Positions 34,258 to 43,758 of a stretch of 64,000 nt of DNA are shown piece by piece. Both the position numbers and the translations under genes were made by a program. The notes below the pieces were generated by a model that had not been told where the DNA came from, did no database searches, and worked only from the letters and a program-made list of their open reading frames with translations. This DNA comes from Planosporangium sp963837285 (lineage in GTDB: Bacteria; Actinomycetota; Actinomycetes; Mycobacteriales; Micromonosporaceae): NCBI GenBank assembly GCA_963837285.1, contig CAWIMS010000003.1, forward strand, positions 496,001 to 560,000, given 5' to 3'. Position 1 is the first letter of the stretch; each line of letters starts with the position of its first letter.

Positions 34258-35961
34258 TCATCGCGACGGGTGGAGCGGGTTCCGCACCGGCACGTACAGG
34301 TCGCCGCCGCCGCACACGCGCATCCGGACCAGGGCCTTGTGCGGCACCTGCGGGGCGGTGAGGAACGCGTGGTCGGCCGCCGCGTCGCCGGCGACGGCCG
34401 GGTCGCCGCGCAGCTCGTCGTACACCTCGTCGACGACCTCGCGCACCGACCGCCAGGCGGCGTCCTCGTCCAGGCCGTGCGAGTCGACCAGCCGGACGAC
34501 CAGCTCGCCCAGGTGCGCCTGGAGCGCGGTGTACGCCAGCTTCGACCGCATCACGTCGGCGTCGTCGGTGCCGATCACCGACTCCGGCCACAGCGTGAGC
34601 GCGTGCCCGCTGCCGGCCAGCCGCGGCCGGAGCACCCGCAGCCCGGCGAAGTCGCGCAGCGCCAGCCGGTGCGGTACGCCGTGCCGGAACGTGGGCACGC
34701 AGTTCTGCAGGTGCGCCTCGATCGCGATGCCGTGCCGGGTGGCCAGGCGCAGCAGCGGCGGCAGCAGCAGGCGCGCGTACTCGGCCAGGAACGCCGCGGC
34801 GGCCGCCGCCCGGTCGGTCAGCCGGCGCCGGGTCGCATACCGGTCGACCAGGTCGGCGACCACGGGCTGGGCGGTTCCGGTCGCCGATCCAGGTGCTGTC
34901 GCGTACAGCGCGCCGCCCGGCACCGCCTGCTCGCCGCGCTCCAACTGCCCGTCCAGCCCGCGCCGCACGATCGCGGCCAGGTCACGGTGCCGCGCGCCGA
35001 TCAGCCCGGCGGCGCCGGCCTCCTCGGCAAGCAGCAGCACCCGCGGCTCGCCGGCCAGCAGCCGGTGCAGCAGGGTGGACAGCGCCGGCCCGTTACGGGT
35101 GCTGGCGACCGAGATGGTCCGCCGCGTCGAGGTCACCTGGATGTCGAGCGACACCTTGAGGTACCGGCGGGGCTGGCCCGGCAGCCGGTCGAGCAGCAGG
35201 GTGCGCAGGGCGGCGGTGGGCGTGGCACCGACAGCCACCCCGTCGAGCGGGACCAGCGCGCCGCCCGCGACCAGGTCCGCGTACCGGTCCCGGACGATCC
35301 GGTCCAGCTGCCAGGCGTGGACCGGCTGCACCGCGTACCCGGGACCGGGCGGGGCGATGCCGAGCAGCGCGCCGACGTCGTCGCCGATGTGCAGGTCGCG
35401 GCGGACCGCGACGAACCCGAGCGGGATTGCGGGCGCCTCCAGGTCGTAGGCGAGCGCGTCGGCCATCGTCCAGCCCAGCCGGGTACGCCCGCAGGGGTGC
35501 AGGTTGTGTCCCTCGGTGGACAGCCGTTCCAGATAGGCGGCCCGCTCGTCGGCGGACCGGCCGGCCGGTGGGGCGGGGGCCGGCCGGGCGACGGCGAGGG
35601 CCAGCTTGACCACGGCGTCGGCCAGCTCGGCCGCGAGGTCCCGGCTGCCGAGTTGGTCGGGCAACTCGGTGAGCACCCGGACCGGGTCGCGGACCAGGCG
35701 CGGCTCGGCGCGGTCGAAGGCATGTTCGTGTACGCCGTGGGCGAGCCGGCCCAGCGTGCCGCGGACGCCGGCGAGGTCTTCGCGGTACGCGGCGCCGAGC
35801 AGCCGGCCGGCGATCACCTCGGCGGCGCGGGGGAGCGCGGCGTCGAAGGCCCGGCCGAAGTCGGAGCCAAGGTCGGCGCCGTGGTCGGGCGCGGCGGCGT
35901 CGAGCTGGGTACGCGCGGTCGCCACCGCGGCGGCGAGGGCGGTGGGGGCGAGGGTTGTCAT
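34258..35961 (-). CDS. IucA/IucC family (NIS) siderophore synthetase 1
   Basis: The product is 567 residues from the ATG at 35961, which overlaps the stop of synthetase 2 (ATGA). Motifs of the family are present: TEGHNLHPCGRTRLGWTMAD (ATP/citrate region), PVHAWQLDRIV, RRYLKVSLDIQVTSTRRTIS, IAIEAHLQNCVPTFRHGVPH and LALRDFAGLRVLRP. ATP-dependent NIS synthetases condense citrate or a citryl intermediate with an amine or amino acid. The C-terminal FhuF-like part ends with PQVPHKALVRMRVCGGGDLY. Expressed from the same operon as a second synthetase and a decarboxylase, it should build a hydroxycarboxylate siderophore. Confidence 0.88.
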   Translation of the reverse strand: MTTLAPTALAAAVATARTQLDAAAPDHGADLGSDFGRAFDAALPRAAEVIAGRLLGAAYREDLAGVRGTLGRLAHGVHEHAFDRAEPRLVRDPVRVLTELPDQLGSRDLAAELADAVVKLALAVARPAPAPPAGRSADERAAYLERLSTEGHNLHPCGRTRLGWTMADALAYDLEAPAIPLGFVAVRRDLHIGDDVGALLGIAPPGPGYAVQPVHAWQLDRIVRDRYADLVAGGALVPLDGVAVGATPTAALRTLLLDRLPGQPRRYLKVSLDIQVTSTRRTISVASTRNGPALSTLLHRLLAGEPRVLLLAEEAGAAGLIGARHRDLAAIVRRGLDGQLERGEQAVPGGALYATAPGSATGTAQPVVADLVDRYATRRRLTDRAAAAAAFLAEYARLLLPPLLRLATRHGIAIEAHLQNCVPTFRHGVPHRLALRDFAGLRVLRPRLAGSGHALTLWPESVIGTDDADVMRSKLAYTALQAHLGELVVRLVDSHGLDEDAAWRSVREVVDEVYDELRGDPAVAGDAAADHAFLTAPQVPHKALVRMRVCGGGDLYVPVRNPLHPSR

Positions 35962-37632
35962 GATCGCTCTCGTAGCGGGTTGTCGAGCCAGGTCCACTGG
36001 TCGTCGAGGGGGTCGTCGGCCAGTCGCATCGAGGTGGTGGCCTTCACCGGCCAGGGCTCGGCGCGCAGCGCCTCCCTGTCGGCGCGGGCGGTGTCGGGCA
36101 GCGCGTCGTACGCCCGGGCCAGCGCCCGGTCGGCGATCCTCCACAACTGCGCCGGGTCGGTGTCGTATTCGCGGCCCAGCAGCGCGACCTGCTCGCTCAC
36201 CACGGACGACAGCAGCGCCGCGGCGAGCTTGGTCCGCAGGGTCTCGGGGTCGTCGGTGGAGAGGTCGCCGCGCAACGGTGGCGCCGGCAGGCCGGCGGCG
36301 GCGAGTCGACGTGGGCTGACCCGGACTCCGCCGAGGTCACGGTAGAACAGGCGGACCGGCCGGCCGCCGCGCAGCGCGAGGCACATGTTCTGACCGTGCG
36401 CCTCCAGGGCGACGCCCAGGTGCAGCAGCGCCGACAGGGGCGGAAACAGCAGGTTGACGAGGTCGGTGAAGAAACCGGCGGGGCTCCCCGCGTACCCGAT
36501 GGTGATGGCGCGGGCGGCGAGTGGGCGGCCATCGGCGGGTGACCGGGCGGCGAGCGCGGCCACCGGCAGGATCACCTCGCCGGCCGCCGGGCGGGGTGCC
36601 CGGCGGCGGACCATCGCGAGGCTGCGGCAGGGCGCGCCGTCGACCAGCACGGCGCCGGCCGCCGTCTCCGCCATGAGGTCCACCAGGCCGGTGCCGGCGA
36701 CCAGTGTGGACAGTAGGGGTCCATTGTGGATGGCGGCGGCGGAGACGGTGCGGACGGCGCTGGTCATCTGTACGTCGACGGCGGTCTTCACGTGTCCGCC
36801 GTCCACGGCGAGGGTGCGCAGGGACATGAGCGGGCGGGCCGGGACGGTGTCGCCGGTGGGGCGAAGGCCGGGGTACCGGTCGAGGACGTGCTCGCGCTGC
36901 CACGGGTGCATGAGGAGGCGGCGGTGGCAGCCCGGTGCCGGTGCTGACCCACCGGTCGGCCGGGACGTCGACGTATTCGAGGGCGACGATCGGGCGGTGC
37001 TCGGGAGCGTACGCGAGGACCTCGGCCGTCGACATCCCGAGCCGGGTACGGCAGCAGGGGTGCAGCGGGTGGCCGTCGATGACGAGCTGCTCCGCGTCGG
37101 CCGGATCCAGTCCGGTCAGGGTTGCGCCGCCCGGTTTCTGGGCGGCGCGGGCGAGGGCGAGGTTCGCCACCGAGTCGGACAGCTCGGCGCGGAGCCGGTC
37201 GGCATGGCCGGGCAGCCGGAGCGCGTGCAGGAGGGCGGCCGGGTGATCATACCCGGCGCCGTCCAGCGTCAACGCGAACCCGTCCGGGGCGGCGGTGAAG
37301 GGCTCGGCGAGCGTCGCCGGGCCGCTTACCCGGCGGCCGCCGGCGAGGTGGACCACGACATCGTTCTGGTTCGTGGTGACGCTCTCGACGCCAGCGATGG
37401 GCTCCCTGGTGAGGGCGCCCCAGAGGCGGCCGAGGACGGCGGCCCGGGCGCCGGGCAGCGCCGCCGCGTACGGCCCGGCGAGGTCGGGACGGACCCGGTC
37501 GAGCGCAGCGGCGGTGGCGCGCTCGGCGGGATCGGGGGTTCGTACGCTGCCCGGGGGTGACGTGACCGTGCCGGCGCCCGCTCGATCGGCCACCCGCCAC
37601 CCCCTGATGATCGTGTTGTCGATCGCGGCCAT
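35958..37632 (-). CDS. IucA/IucC family (NIS) siderophore synthetase 2, single frameshift
   Basis: The first part (ATG 37632 or a later GTG) includes DGHPLHPCCRTRLGMSTAEV. The second part, in a different frame, continues LLMHPWQREHVLDRY, GGHVKTAVDVQMTSAVRTVS, VALEAHGQNMCLALRGGRPV and RLFYRDLGGVRVSP and ends in DDQWTWLDNPLRERS. The frames meet near 36930. Removing one G from a GGG there restores STGTGCHRRLLMHPWQ, so a single-base insertion explains the break. The family fit is otherwise complete at about 555 residues. It is the promoter-proximal gene of the siderophore operon and overlaps synthetase 1. The frameshift is either a sequence error or a recent inactivation. Confidence 0.75.
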
Positions 37633-37839
37633 GTCCAGGTTATCCGGCCGTCAGCCGGTTCGGACCAGTCGAAGAACCTAGCGTCCTAGGACGCCGTACG
37701 GGCGGTGCGGTGGGTCACCCTCCGATCGTGGACCGTCACGCGACCTGCGCTGGACGCCGGGTCAAGCCGCCGGACACACACTGTGCGCACCATGCGGCGC
37801 CGACCGCCGCACGGTCCGACCGCAGGATGGAGTTCTGGC

Positions 37840-38670
37840 ATGCCCACGAAACGGTACGTGGTGATGGCGGCGATTCCCGGCGCACCGGTCCGGCCGCCCG
37901 CGGTACGCGCAGACCTGAGCTACGTCGAGTACGCCCGTGCCACCTGGGACTGGTGGTGCCGGCGAAACGACGTCGACCTGGTCGTGCTGGACCGCCCGGA
38001 GGACGATCTCGCCGGTGCGCCGCCGATGCTGCACCGCTGGCGGGCCGCCCAGCGACTGCTCGACACCGGCCCCGGCGACTGTCAGGTCGCCGTCGTCGAT
38101 GCCGACACCATGATCCGATGGGACACGCCGGACTTCTTCGCGCTGGCCGACGGCACGCTCGCCGGGGTCCAGGATCCCGGCCGCGACTGGGTGTACCGCA
38201 GCATCCGTGCCTACCAGCCTTTTTTCCCGGGCGTGACGCTGGACTGGTGGGAGTACGTCAACTCCGGCCTGGTGGTGTTCGCCGGCAAGCAGGCCGGCGT
38301 GCCGGCCGCCCTCCTGGACTTCTACCTACGCCACCGCGCCGAACTGGATGAGGTACGCCGCCGCGCCGACGCCGGGATCGACCAGACGCTGCTGAACTTC
38401 GTGATCCGCCAGGCAGGCGAACCGATCCGGTTCCTGCCACCGCCGTACAACCTCGGGCACTGCATGCCGGCCACGCTGTTCGCCCTGCCCGAGCCGGACT
38501 CCCCGGCGGCAACGCGGCAACGCGGGCTCATCCTCGACGCGATCATCGCCGCACCGGACACCTTCGACTTCATCCGGTACGCCTACGTCTGGCACTTCAA
38601 CGGGCCGATCGCGGTGCGGACGACCTTCATGCACGAGACCTGGCAGCGCATCCGCGGCAACTACCGCTGA
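37840..38670 (+). CDS. Putative glycosyltransferase-like protein (GT-A type)
   Basis: The product is 276 residues from the ATG at 37840, preceded by GGAG; a longer frame upstream is Arg-rich and unlikely. RYVVMAAIPGAPVR opens the fold, and VAVVDADTMIRWDTPDFF carries a DxD-like metal/nucleotide motif. WEYVNSGLVVFAGKQAGVPA, DAGIDQTLLNFVIRQAGEP and YAYVWHFNGP resemble nucleotide-diphospho-sugar transferases. No membrane segment is visible. It is adjacent and convergent to dTDP-glucose 4,6-dehydratase. It could transfer the deoxysugar, although polyketide glycosyltransferases are usually of the GT-B fold, so a cell-surface role is equally possible. Confidence 0.55.
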   Translation: MPTKRYVVMAAIPGAPVRPPAVRADLSYVEYARATWDWWCRRNDVDLVVLDRPEDDLAGAPPMLHRWRAAQRLLDTGPGDCQVAVVDADTMIRWDTPDFFALADGTLAGVQDPGRDWVYRSIRAYQPFFPGVTLDWWEYVNSGLVVFAGKQAGVPAALLDFYLRHRAELDEVRRRADAGIDQTLLNFVIRQAGEPIRFLPPPYNLGHCMPATLFALPEPDSPAATRQRGLILDAIIAAPDTFDFIRYAYVWHFNGPIAVRTTFMHETWQRIRGNYR

Positions 38671-38680
38671 ACCGACCGGC

Positions 38681-39676
38681 TCACCGGCCGATCAGCTGGT
38701 ATCTGGCCTCGGCGGCGCCCTTCCGCGGCGCCCACCACCATGCGTTGTGCCGGTACCAGTCGATCGTCGCGGCCAGGCCGGCGCTGAAGTCGCCGTATAC
38801 CGGCCGCCACCCCAACCCGCGCAGCGGGGTGCTGTCGTTGGCGTAGCGCAGGTCGTGCCCGGGCCGGTCGGCCACCGTGTCGTAGGCGTCCAGCGGCTGG
38901 CCCGTCAGCGCCAGGATGAGTTCGAGGATCTCACGGTTGCTCCGCTCGTCGCCGGATCCGATCAGGTAGGTCTGCCCGATCGTGCCCCGCGACAGGACCA
39001 GGTGTACGGCCGCGTTGTGGTCGTCCACATGCGTCCACTCCCGAACGTTCGCGCCCGCGCCGTACAGCTTGGGCCGCTCGCCGACCAGAATGTTGGTCAC
39101 CTGACGGGGAATGAACTTCTCCACGTGCTGGTACGGGCCGTAGTTGTTGGCGCAGTTGGACAGCGTGGCGGCTACCCCGAACGATCGCACCCAGGCGCGC
39201 ACCAGCAGGTCCGAACTGGCCTTGCTGGCCGAGTACGGGCTGGACGGGTCGTACGGCGTGTGCTCGGTGAACTTCTGTGTCGCATCCAGCGACAGGTCAC
39301 CGAACACCTCGTCGGTCGAGATGTGATGCAGCCGGCCACCGTGGCGGCGGACGGCTTCCAGCAGCGTGTACGTGCCGATGATGTTGCTGCGGATGAACGG
39401 CGCCGGGTCGTGCAGCGAATTGTCCACATGGGACTCGGCCGCGAAGTGCACGATCACGTCGGACCTCGCGACCAGCCGGTCGACCGTGTCGGCGGCGCAG
39501 ACGTCACCATGGACGAACTCCACCCGGTCAGCCACCGGCGCCAGGCTGTCGCGGTTGCCGGCGTAGGTCAGCGCGTCCAGCACGCAGACCTCGAACTCCG
39601 GATGATTCCGGACGGTGTAGTGGACGAAATTCGCGCCGATAAAGCCGGCGCCGCCGGTCACGAGCATCCGCGTCAT
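38681..39676 (-). CDS. rfbB: dTDP-glucose 4,6-dehydratase
   Basis: The product is 331 residues from the ATG at 39676 (a GTG at 39688 is possible). MLVTGGAGFIGANFVHYTVR is the NAD-binding motif. VLDALTYAGNRDSL, HFAAESHVDNSLHDPAPFIR, the active-site TDE in HHISTDEVFGDL and YSASKASSDLLVRAW complete the RmlB pattern (Tyr-x-x-x-Lys). It converts dTDP-glucose to the 4-keto-6-deoxy sugar, the first committed step for the 6-deoxysugar genes at 57645-64000. It is convergent with the glycosyltransferase-like gene, 10 bases away. The matching thymidylyltransferase is not in the window. Confidence 0.93.
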   Translation of the reverse strand: MTRMLVTGGAGFIGANFVHYTVRNHPEFEVCVLDALTYAGNRDSLAPVADRVEFVHGDVCAADTVDRLVARSDVIVHFAAESHVDNSLHDPAPFIRSNIIGTYTLLEAVRRHGGRLHHISTDEVFGDLSLDATQKFTEHTPYDPSSPYSASKASSDLLVRAWVRSFGVAATLSNCANNYGPYQHVEKFIPRQVTNILVGERPKLYGAGANVREWTHVDDHNAAVHLVLSRGTIGQTYLIGSGDERSNREILELILALTGQPLDAYDTVADRPGHDLRYANDSTPLRGLGWRPVYGDFSAGLAATIDWYRHNAWWWAPRKGAAEARYQLIGR

Positions 39677-39829
39677 GGCGTCCGACACTACCGGTCGCCG
39701 CTCGTGGCGCGGCGGAGCCCGGCTCGCCGCCCGGTCCCGGCCGCCGTGGGCCGGTACTCGTCCGTGGCTCGAAACGGCCTCGATCGCCGGCGCCGAGACT
39801 GTGCCCTACCGGGAGAGAGGTGAGGCACG

Positions 39830-40108
39830 GTGGATCCGTACCCAGTTCCGTGGCGGCATGGGCGGCATGGCGTCATCCGCGCCGCACGTGCCGTCGGTCG
39901 GTACCTGCTGCATGGACTGGAGCTGGTTGGCTACGCCCACGCCCTCACCGTGTTCGTCGCGGCGGAGATCCCGCCGCGACGGACACCGGGTGGGGACCTG
40001 CCACCCGGACATCCCGAATGCCTGGTACCGGACCTGCCACTCACCCTGGTCGAGCGGTGGCTGTGGGCCCAGCTCAGCCCAATCTCGGACGTCCAGCGGC
40101 CCGGCTGA
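39830..40108 (+). CDS. Small DUF6059-like hypothetical protein
   Basis: The product is 92 residues from a GTG with a GAGAGAGGTGAG leader. The N-terminal half has one amphipathic or weakly hydrophobic segment (RYLLHGLELVGYAHALTVFV), and the C-terminal half reads PGHPECLVPDLPLTLVERWL, WAQLSP. The PGHPE.LVPD.PL..vEr.lwaqL pattern resembles a small actinobacterial family (DUF6059-like, from memory). Function is unknown. It lies alone between the divergent dehydratase and the convergent amidohydrolase. Confidence 0.5.
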   Translation: MDPYPVPWRHGRHGVIRAARAVGRYLLHGLELVGYAHALTVFVAAEIPPRRTPGGDLPPGHPECLVPDLPLTLVERWLWAQLSPISDVQRPG

Positions 40109-40152
40109 GTCCGATCTCGCGCCCGGTCGCGCAGTTCGCGAAAGGTGATCTT

Positions 40153-40204
40153 CGGTCTGACGTAGCGCATCGCGCTACCCGGATTGCGGTGCCGGGTCAG
40201 ACCG
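40153..40204. terminator. Nested hairpin between convergent genes
   Basis: An outer pair cggtctgac (40153-40161) and gtcagaccg (40196-40204) encloses a tight hairpin, GTAGCGC-ATC-GCGCTAC (40162-40178). It lies at the tail-to-tail junction of the small hypothetical gene and the amidohydrolase, covering the latter's stop codon. No poly-T run follows, which is common in high-GC actinobacteria. A bidirectional terminator is the simplest reading. Confidence 0.45.
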
Positions 40205-41165
40205 GCGGCGCCGCCACCCGGGCCGCCCCTTCCAACCGGCGGGCCACCGACGGAAACAGGCCGAGCGCGCTGTCGCGGTCGATGCGGCGGCGGGTCGGTT
40301 CGGGTAGTCCGGCGTACGCCGCCTCCAGGGCGGCCACCCCCTCGGCTACGATCGCGGCCGGCGCGGCCGACCAGTCGGAGCCGAACAGGATCCGATCGTG
40401 CGGCACCGTGGCCAGCAGGCTCGGCAGCCCGGACGGCGCGGTGAGTGCGACGTCGTAGTAGAACCGGCCGAGCGCTTCGGTGAACCGCCGCCGGTCCAGG
40501 CCGTGGAAGGCGTAGCTGAGCATCTCCACGCGGGAGGCCGCGTACGGCAGGAAGCCGCCGCCGTGCGCCAGGATGAATGTGATGTCCGGGTACCGGTCGA
40601 GCGCGCCGCTGGTGATGAGGTTGATCGCGGCCCGGGTGGTGTCGAGCAGGAAATCGGCCAGGACCGGCGGCGCTGACGTACGTGCCGTGCCGGGCAACGA
40701 CATCGGATGGACGAGGACGACGGTGCGCCGGCGCTGCAGCTCGGCCAGAAGCGGGTCGTAGAGCGGGTCACCGAGATAGTTCTCGCCGGCGTGCGCCACC
40801 AGGACCACCCCGTCGGCGTGCAGCTCGTCGAGGCAGTAGCGCAGTTCCTCGAGCGCGGCCTCGACGTGCGGCATCGGCAGGGCCGCCAGCAGGCCGAAGC
40901 GGGTCGGGTGCTCGGCGACCAGCTCGGCCACCGCCTCGTTGGCGCGGCGGTTGAACCGGGCCGCCTGAGCGGCGTCGTCGAAGATCTCGCTCGGGATCGC
41001 GTTCGCCGCCAGGGCGAACTCGATGCCGGCGGTGCCCATCACCGACCAGGTCTCCTCCAGCGACCACGGGATCGTGAAGGGCGCGCCGCGCTCACGCATC
41101 AGCTGTTTGACCTTCGGCACGATCGCGTGGTGGTGTACGTCGATTCGACGCGCCGGACCGGTCAT
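40197..41165 (-). CDS. Amidohydrolase 2 family (ACMSD-like decarboxylase/hydrolase)
   Basis: The product is 322 residues. RIDVHHHAIVPKVKQLM provides the metal-binding HxH. VVLVAHAGENYLGDPLYDPL, VVLVHPMSLPG, ITFILAHGGGFLPYAASRVE and HDRILFGSDWSAAP give the other His and the Asp of the barrel. Members decarboxylate or hydrolyse aromatic carboxylates and lactones (family knowledge). Its ATG at 41165 overlaps the stop of the PEP-utilising enzyme, so the two are co-expressed. A role as polyketide decarboxylase or ring-opening hydrolase is possible; nothing in the sequence fixes the substrate. Confidence 0.82.
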   Translation of the reverse strand: MTGPARRIDVHHHAIVPKVKQLMRERGAPFTIPWSLEETWSVMGTAGIEFALAANAIPSEIFDDAAQAARFNRRANEAVAELVAEHPTRFGLLAALPMPHVEAALEELRYCLDELHADGVVLVAHAGENYLGDPLYDPLLAELQRRRTVVLVHPMSLPGTARTSAPPVLADFLLDTTRAAINLITSGALDRYPDITFILAHGGGFLPYAASRVEMLSYAFHGLDRRRFTEALGRFYYDVALTAPSGLPSLLATVPHDRILFGSDWSAAPAAIVAEGVAALEAAYAGLPEPTRRRIDRDSALGLFPSVARRLEGAARVAAPPV

Positions 41166-43618
41166 GCGATCGCCTCCGCGGTTTCGGCAACGGGTTGGTG
41201 GATCTCGCGTACCTCACGGACCCGGCCGGCGTCGCCGTCGACGATGACCAGCTGGCCGTCGCGGAGCGTGCTCGTGGCGCTGCCCGTGGCGACCACGGCC
41301 GGCACGCCGTACTCGCGGGCGATGATGGCCGGATGCGCCAGCAGGCTGCCCTTGTCGGTGACCAGTGCGCCGACGCTGGGGAACAGGATCGCCCACTGCG
41401 CGGTGGTTTCCGGGCAGACCAGCACGTCGCCGCGGCGGAGCTTGCCGAACCCAGCGACGTCGGTGATGACCCGGACCGGGCCGACGTAGCGTCCCGGCGA
41501 CGCGGCGACGCCGGACAGCGCACCGTCACCGGGTTGGGTGGTGGTCGCCGCGCCGATCAGGCTCATCGACCACTGCGCCGTCCGCCACACCCGCTGGGCG
41601 GCCGGGGACGCGGCTGCCGCCGCTTGTCCGCCGAGCGGTGGGGGTGGTGGGCCGTAGCCGGGCGGGCCCGGGTTGGCCAGCGCCCACGCGTACTGGCCGC
41701 GGCGTTGCCGTACCGGGTCCCGGTGATCAGCCTCGCCGGGCCGGGCGGCCAGCGCGGCGAGGGCCTCGGCCAGTTGCAGGAAGAAGACGTCATCGACGCG
41801 GTCGATGACGCCCCGGTTCGCCAGTCGCCGGCCCAGTTCCCGCACCGCGTAGCGCAGCAACGCCCACAACGAGACCGCGTAGAACACCTTCTCGTCACGG
41901 ACGGCGCTGCTCAGCGAGCTGCCGCCCACCGCGGCCTCGAACCTCGCCCGGTCGGCCGGCGGGCGGTCGCGCAACGCGCGGCGAGCCTCGGCGAGTGCGG
42001 CTGAGCGCCGGCGCGCCAGGGCCGTCCGCTCGGCGGCGAAGTCGTAGGGCTGGTCGAGCTGGGCCCGGATCAGGCTGAGCAGCACGTCGGGCTGCTCGGC
42101 GAGCGTGGGCTGGGTCAGGTCGAAACCCACGGTGCGGTGGCCGAATCCGGCGACGTAGTCGGCGAAGGCCCGCGCGAACACCGGATCCACATCGGACAGC
42201 CGGGCCGCTGGATCGGCGGAGTCGGCTGGATCGGCGGCCTCAGCCGGGCCGGCCAGCAGGCGGCGCACCGCGGGCCGGTCGGCGGCCAACCGGGCGAGCG
42301 CGCCAAGCTCGGTGACGGCCCGCATGTGGTCGCCGCGAAGGCCGGGACGCAGCCGCAGGGCCTGTTCGGGCGACCACCCCAACAGATCGGCGCACGCTGC
42401 GCCAAGCTCGGCAACCAGCGCTATCGCCGCTCCGGTGAGCCGGAAGTACCGGTCGTGCAGGTCGCCGAAGAAGGTCACCAGCTCGCGAACGTGGGCGTCG
42501 AGCGTGGCGTCCGGCAGACCCGGCAGGTCCACGCCGCGTGCCCGGACGATCCGCTGGGCGAACGACGGCTTCCATTCGTTGTTCCACCGCTGGATCAGCG
42601 CCTGCGGTTCCCCGTCGGCGAGGGCGACCGCGATGCGTTCCAGGCGTGCGGCGAACATGTCGACGTCGTCGGGTGGGGTCGTCACGTAGGCCCAGCCACC
42701 GACCAGGTGTGCCGTCGGCGTCACACCGGTCGTGTAGCCGAAGACATGCCGGCAGGAGTCGCTGAAGATCGGCAGGAATACCGACGTCTGCATGGGAACC
42801 CAGGGCCGGTCGGCGCCGCGGTGGCGGGCGGAGAATCCGGCCGGCGGCCGGATCTCGATCGGCACCGGCGCGACGGGCGGTGCCGGTAACGCGGTGATCG
42901 GACGGGCCTGCAGAAGCCATATCTGGCCGTCGGCGACTGCCCATTCGATGTCCTGCGGAGCGCCGAGGTATGCGGCCACCTGCCCGGCGACCTGTGCCAC
43001 GGCGCGGATCATCTCCCCGTCCACGGTGTCTGCTGTAGACCTGACGATCACGCCGTCGCGAACGGTCCATTCGCCGGCGGTCACCTCGCCCGCCATCAGC
43101 CGGTCACCGAGCCCGCGTACCGCGTTGACGACCGTCTCGGTGCGGTCGCCGGTCACCGGGTTACTGCTGAACACGACGCCGGCGACATCCGCCGGTACCA
43201 TCGTCTGCACCAGCACGCCGAGCCGCGCCGGCTCGCCGGTGCCCCGCCGGTAGGCCGCGACCCGCGCCGCCGAGCCGGATGCCCAGCAGGTCCGCAGCGC
43301 GTCGAGCACCGCGTCGAGCCCGCGCACGTCCAGCACCGACTCGTACTGTCCCGCGTACGACATCCCGGGCAGATCCTCCTCGACGCCCGAGGACCGGACC
43401 GCGACCGGGCCGCCGCCGAGGGCGTCGAGCGCCCGACCCACGTCGGCCGCGAGCCCAGGGGCCCGTTCGGCCGCCGCGGTGGACGCGGTGGCCACCACCG
43501 CGAAGCCGGCCGGGACGGCGAAGCCGGCCCGCGTGAGCTCGCCGAGCGTGGCGGCCTTGTGCCCGACCCGGCCGGCGTCGGCCGACCCGATCCGCGACAA
43601 CGGCAGCACGTACGTCAT
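41162..43618 (-). CDS. PEP synthase/rifampin phosphotransferase-like enzyme
   Basis: The product is 818 residues from the ATG at 43618. The N-terminal ATP-binding domain has RVGHKAATLGELTRAGFAVP, GPVAVRSSGVEEDLPGMSYA, GQYESVLDVRG and VVFSSNPVTGDRTETVVNAV, with EWAVADGQIWLLQARPITAL closing it. The middle 370 residues are helical and not recognised. The C-terminal mobile domain GDVLVCPETTAQWAILFPSV ends in GSLLAHPAIIAREYGVPAVV, whose His is the phosphate carrier. The size and three-part layout match rifampin phosphotransferases as well as PEP synthases. Inside a polyketide cluster it could phosphorylate a hydroxyl of the product or an intermediate, for protection or as a leaving group (inference). 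It is divergent from the cupin operon. Confidence 0.8.
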   Translation of the reverse strand: MTYVLPLSRIGSADAGRVGHKAATLGELTRAGFAVPAGFAVVATASTAAAERAPGLAADVGRALDALGGGPVAVRSSGVEEDLPGMSYAGQYESVLDVRGLDAVLDALRTCWASGSAARVAAYRRGTGEPARLGVLVQTMVPADVAGVVFSSNPVTGDRTETVVNAVRGLGDRLMAGEVTAGEWTVRDGVIVRSTADTVDGEMIRAVAQVAGQVAAYLGAPQDIEWAVADGQIWLLQARPITALPAPPVAPVPIEIRPPAGFSARHRGADRPWVPMQTSVFLPIFSDSCRHVFGYTTGVTPTAHLVGGWAYVTTPPDDVDMFAARLERIAVALADGEPQALIQRWNNEWKPSFAQRIVRARGVDLPGLPDATLDAHVRELVTFFGDLHDRYFRLTGAAIALVAELGAACADLLGWSPEQALRLRPGLRGDHMRAVTELGALARLAADRPAVRRLLAGPAEAADPADSADPAARLSDVDPVFARAFADYVAGFGHRTVGFDLTQPTLAEQPDVLLSLIRAQLDQPYDFAAERTALARRRSAALAEARRALRDRPPADRARFEAAVGGSSLSSAVRDEKVFYAVSLWALLRYAVRELGRRLANRGVIDRVDDVFFLQLAEALAALAARPGEADHRDPVRQRRGQYAWALANPGPPGYGPPPPPLGGQAAAAASPAAQRVWRTAQWSMSLIGAATTTQPGDGALSGVAASPGRYVGPVRVITDVAGFGKLRRGDVLVCPETTAQWAILFPSVGALVTDKGSLLAHPAIIAREYGVPAVVATGSATSTLRDGQLVIVDGDAGRVREVREIHQPVAETAEAIA

Positions 43619-43758
43619 CTTGGCCCCTTTCCCGCTCGGGCCGACCCTGCCGGGCGGCGATGCAGCACCGGTCGTGTCATGCTCAAGCCGCTGGCGGCCC
43701 GATGCGTTCTGGAGCCGTACCGGAGTCAGCCGCGAGCCGACACCGGCAGGCTCGCCGC

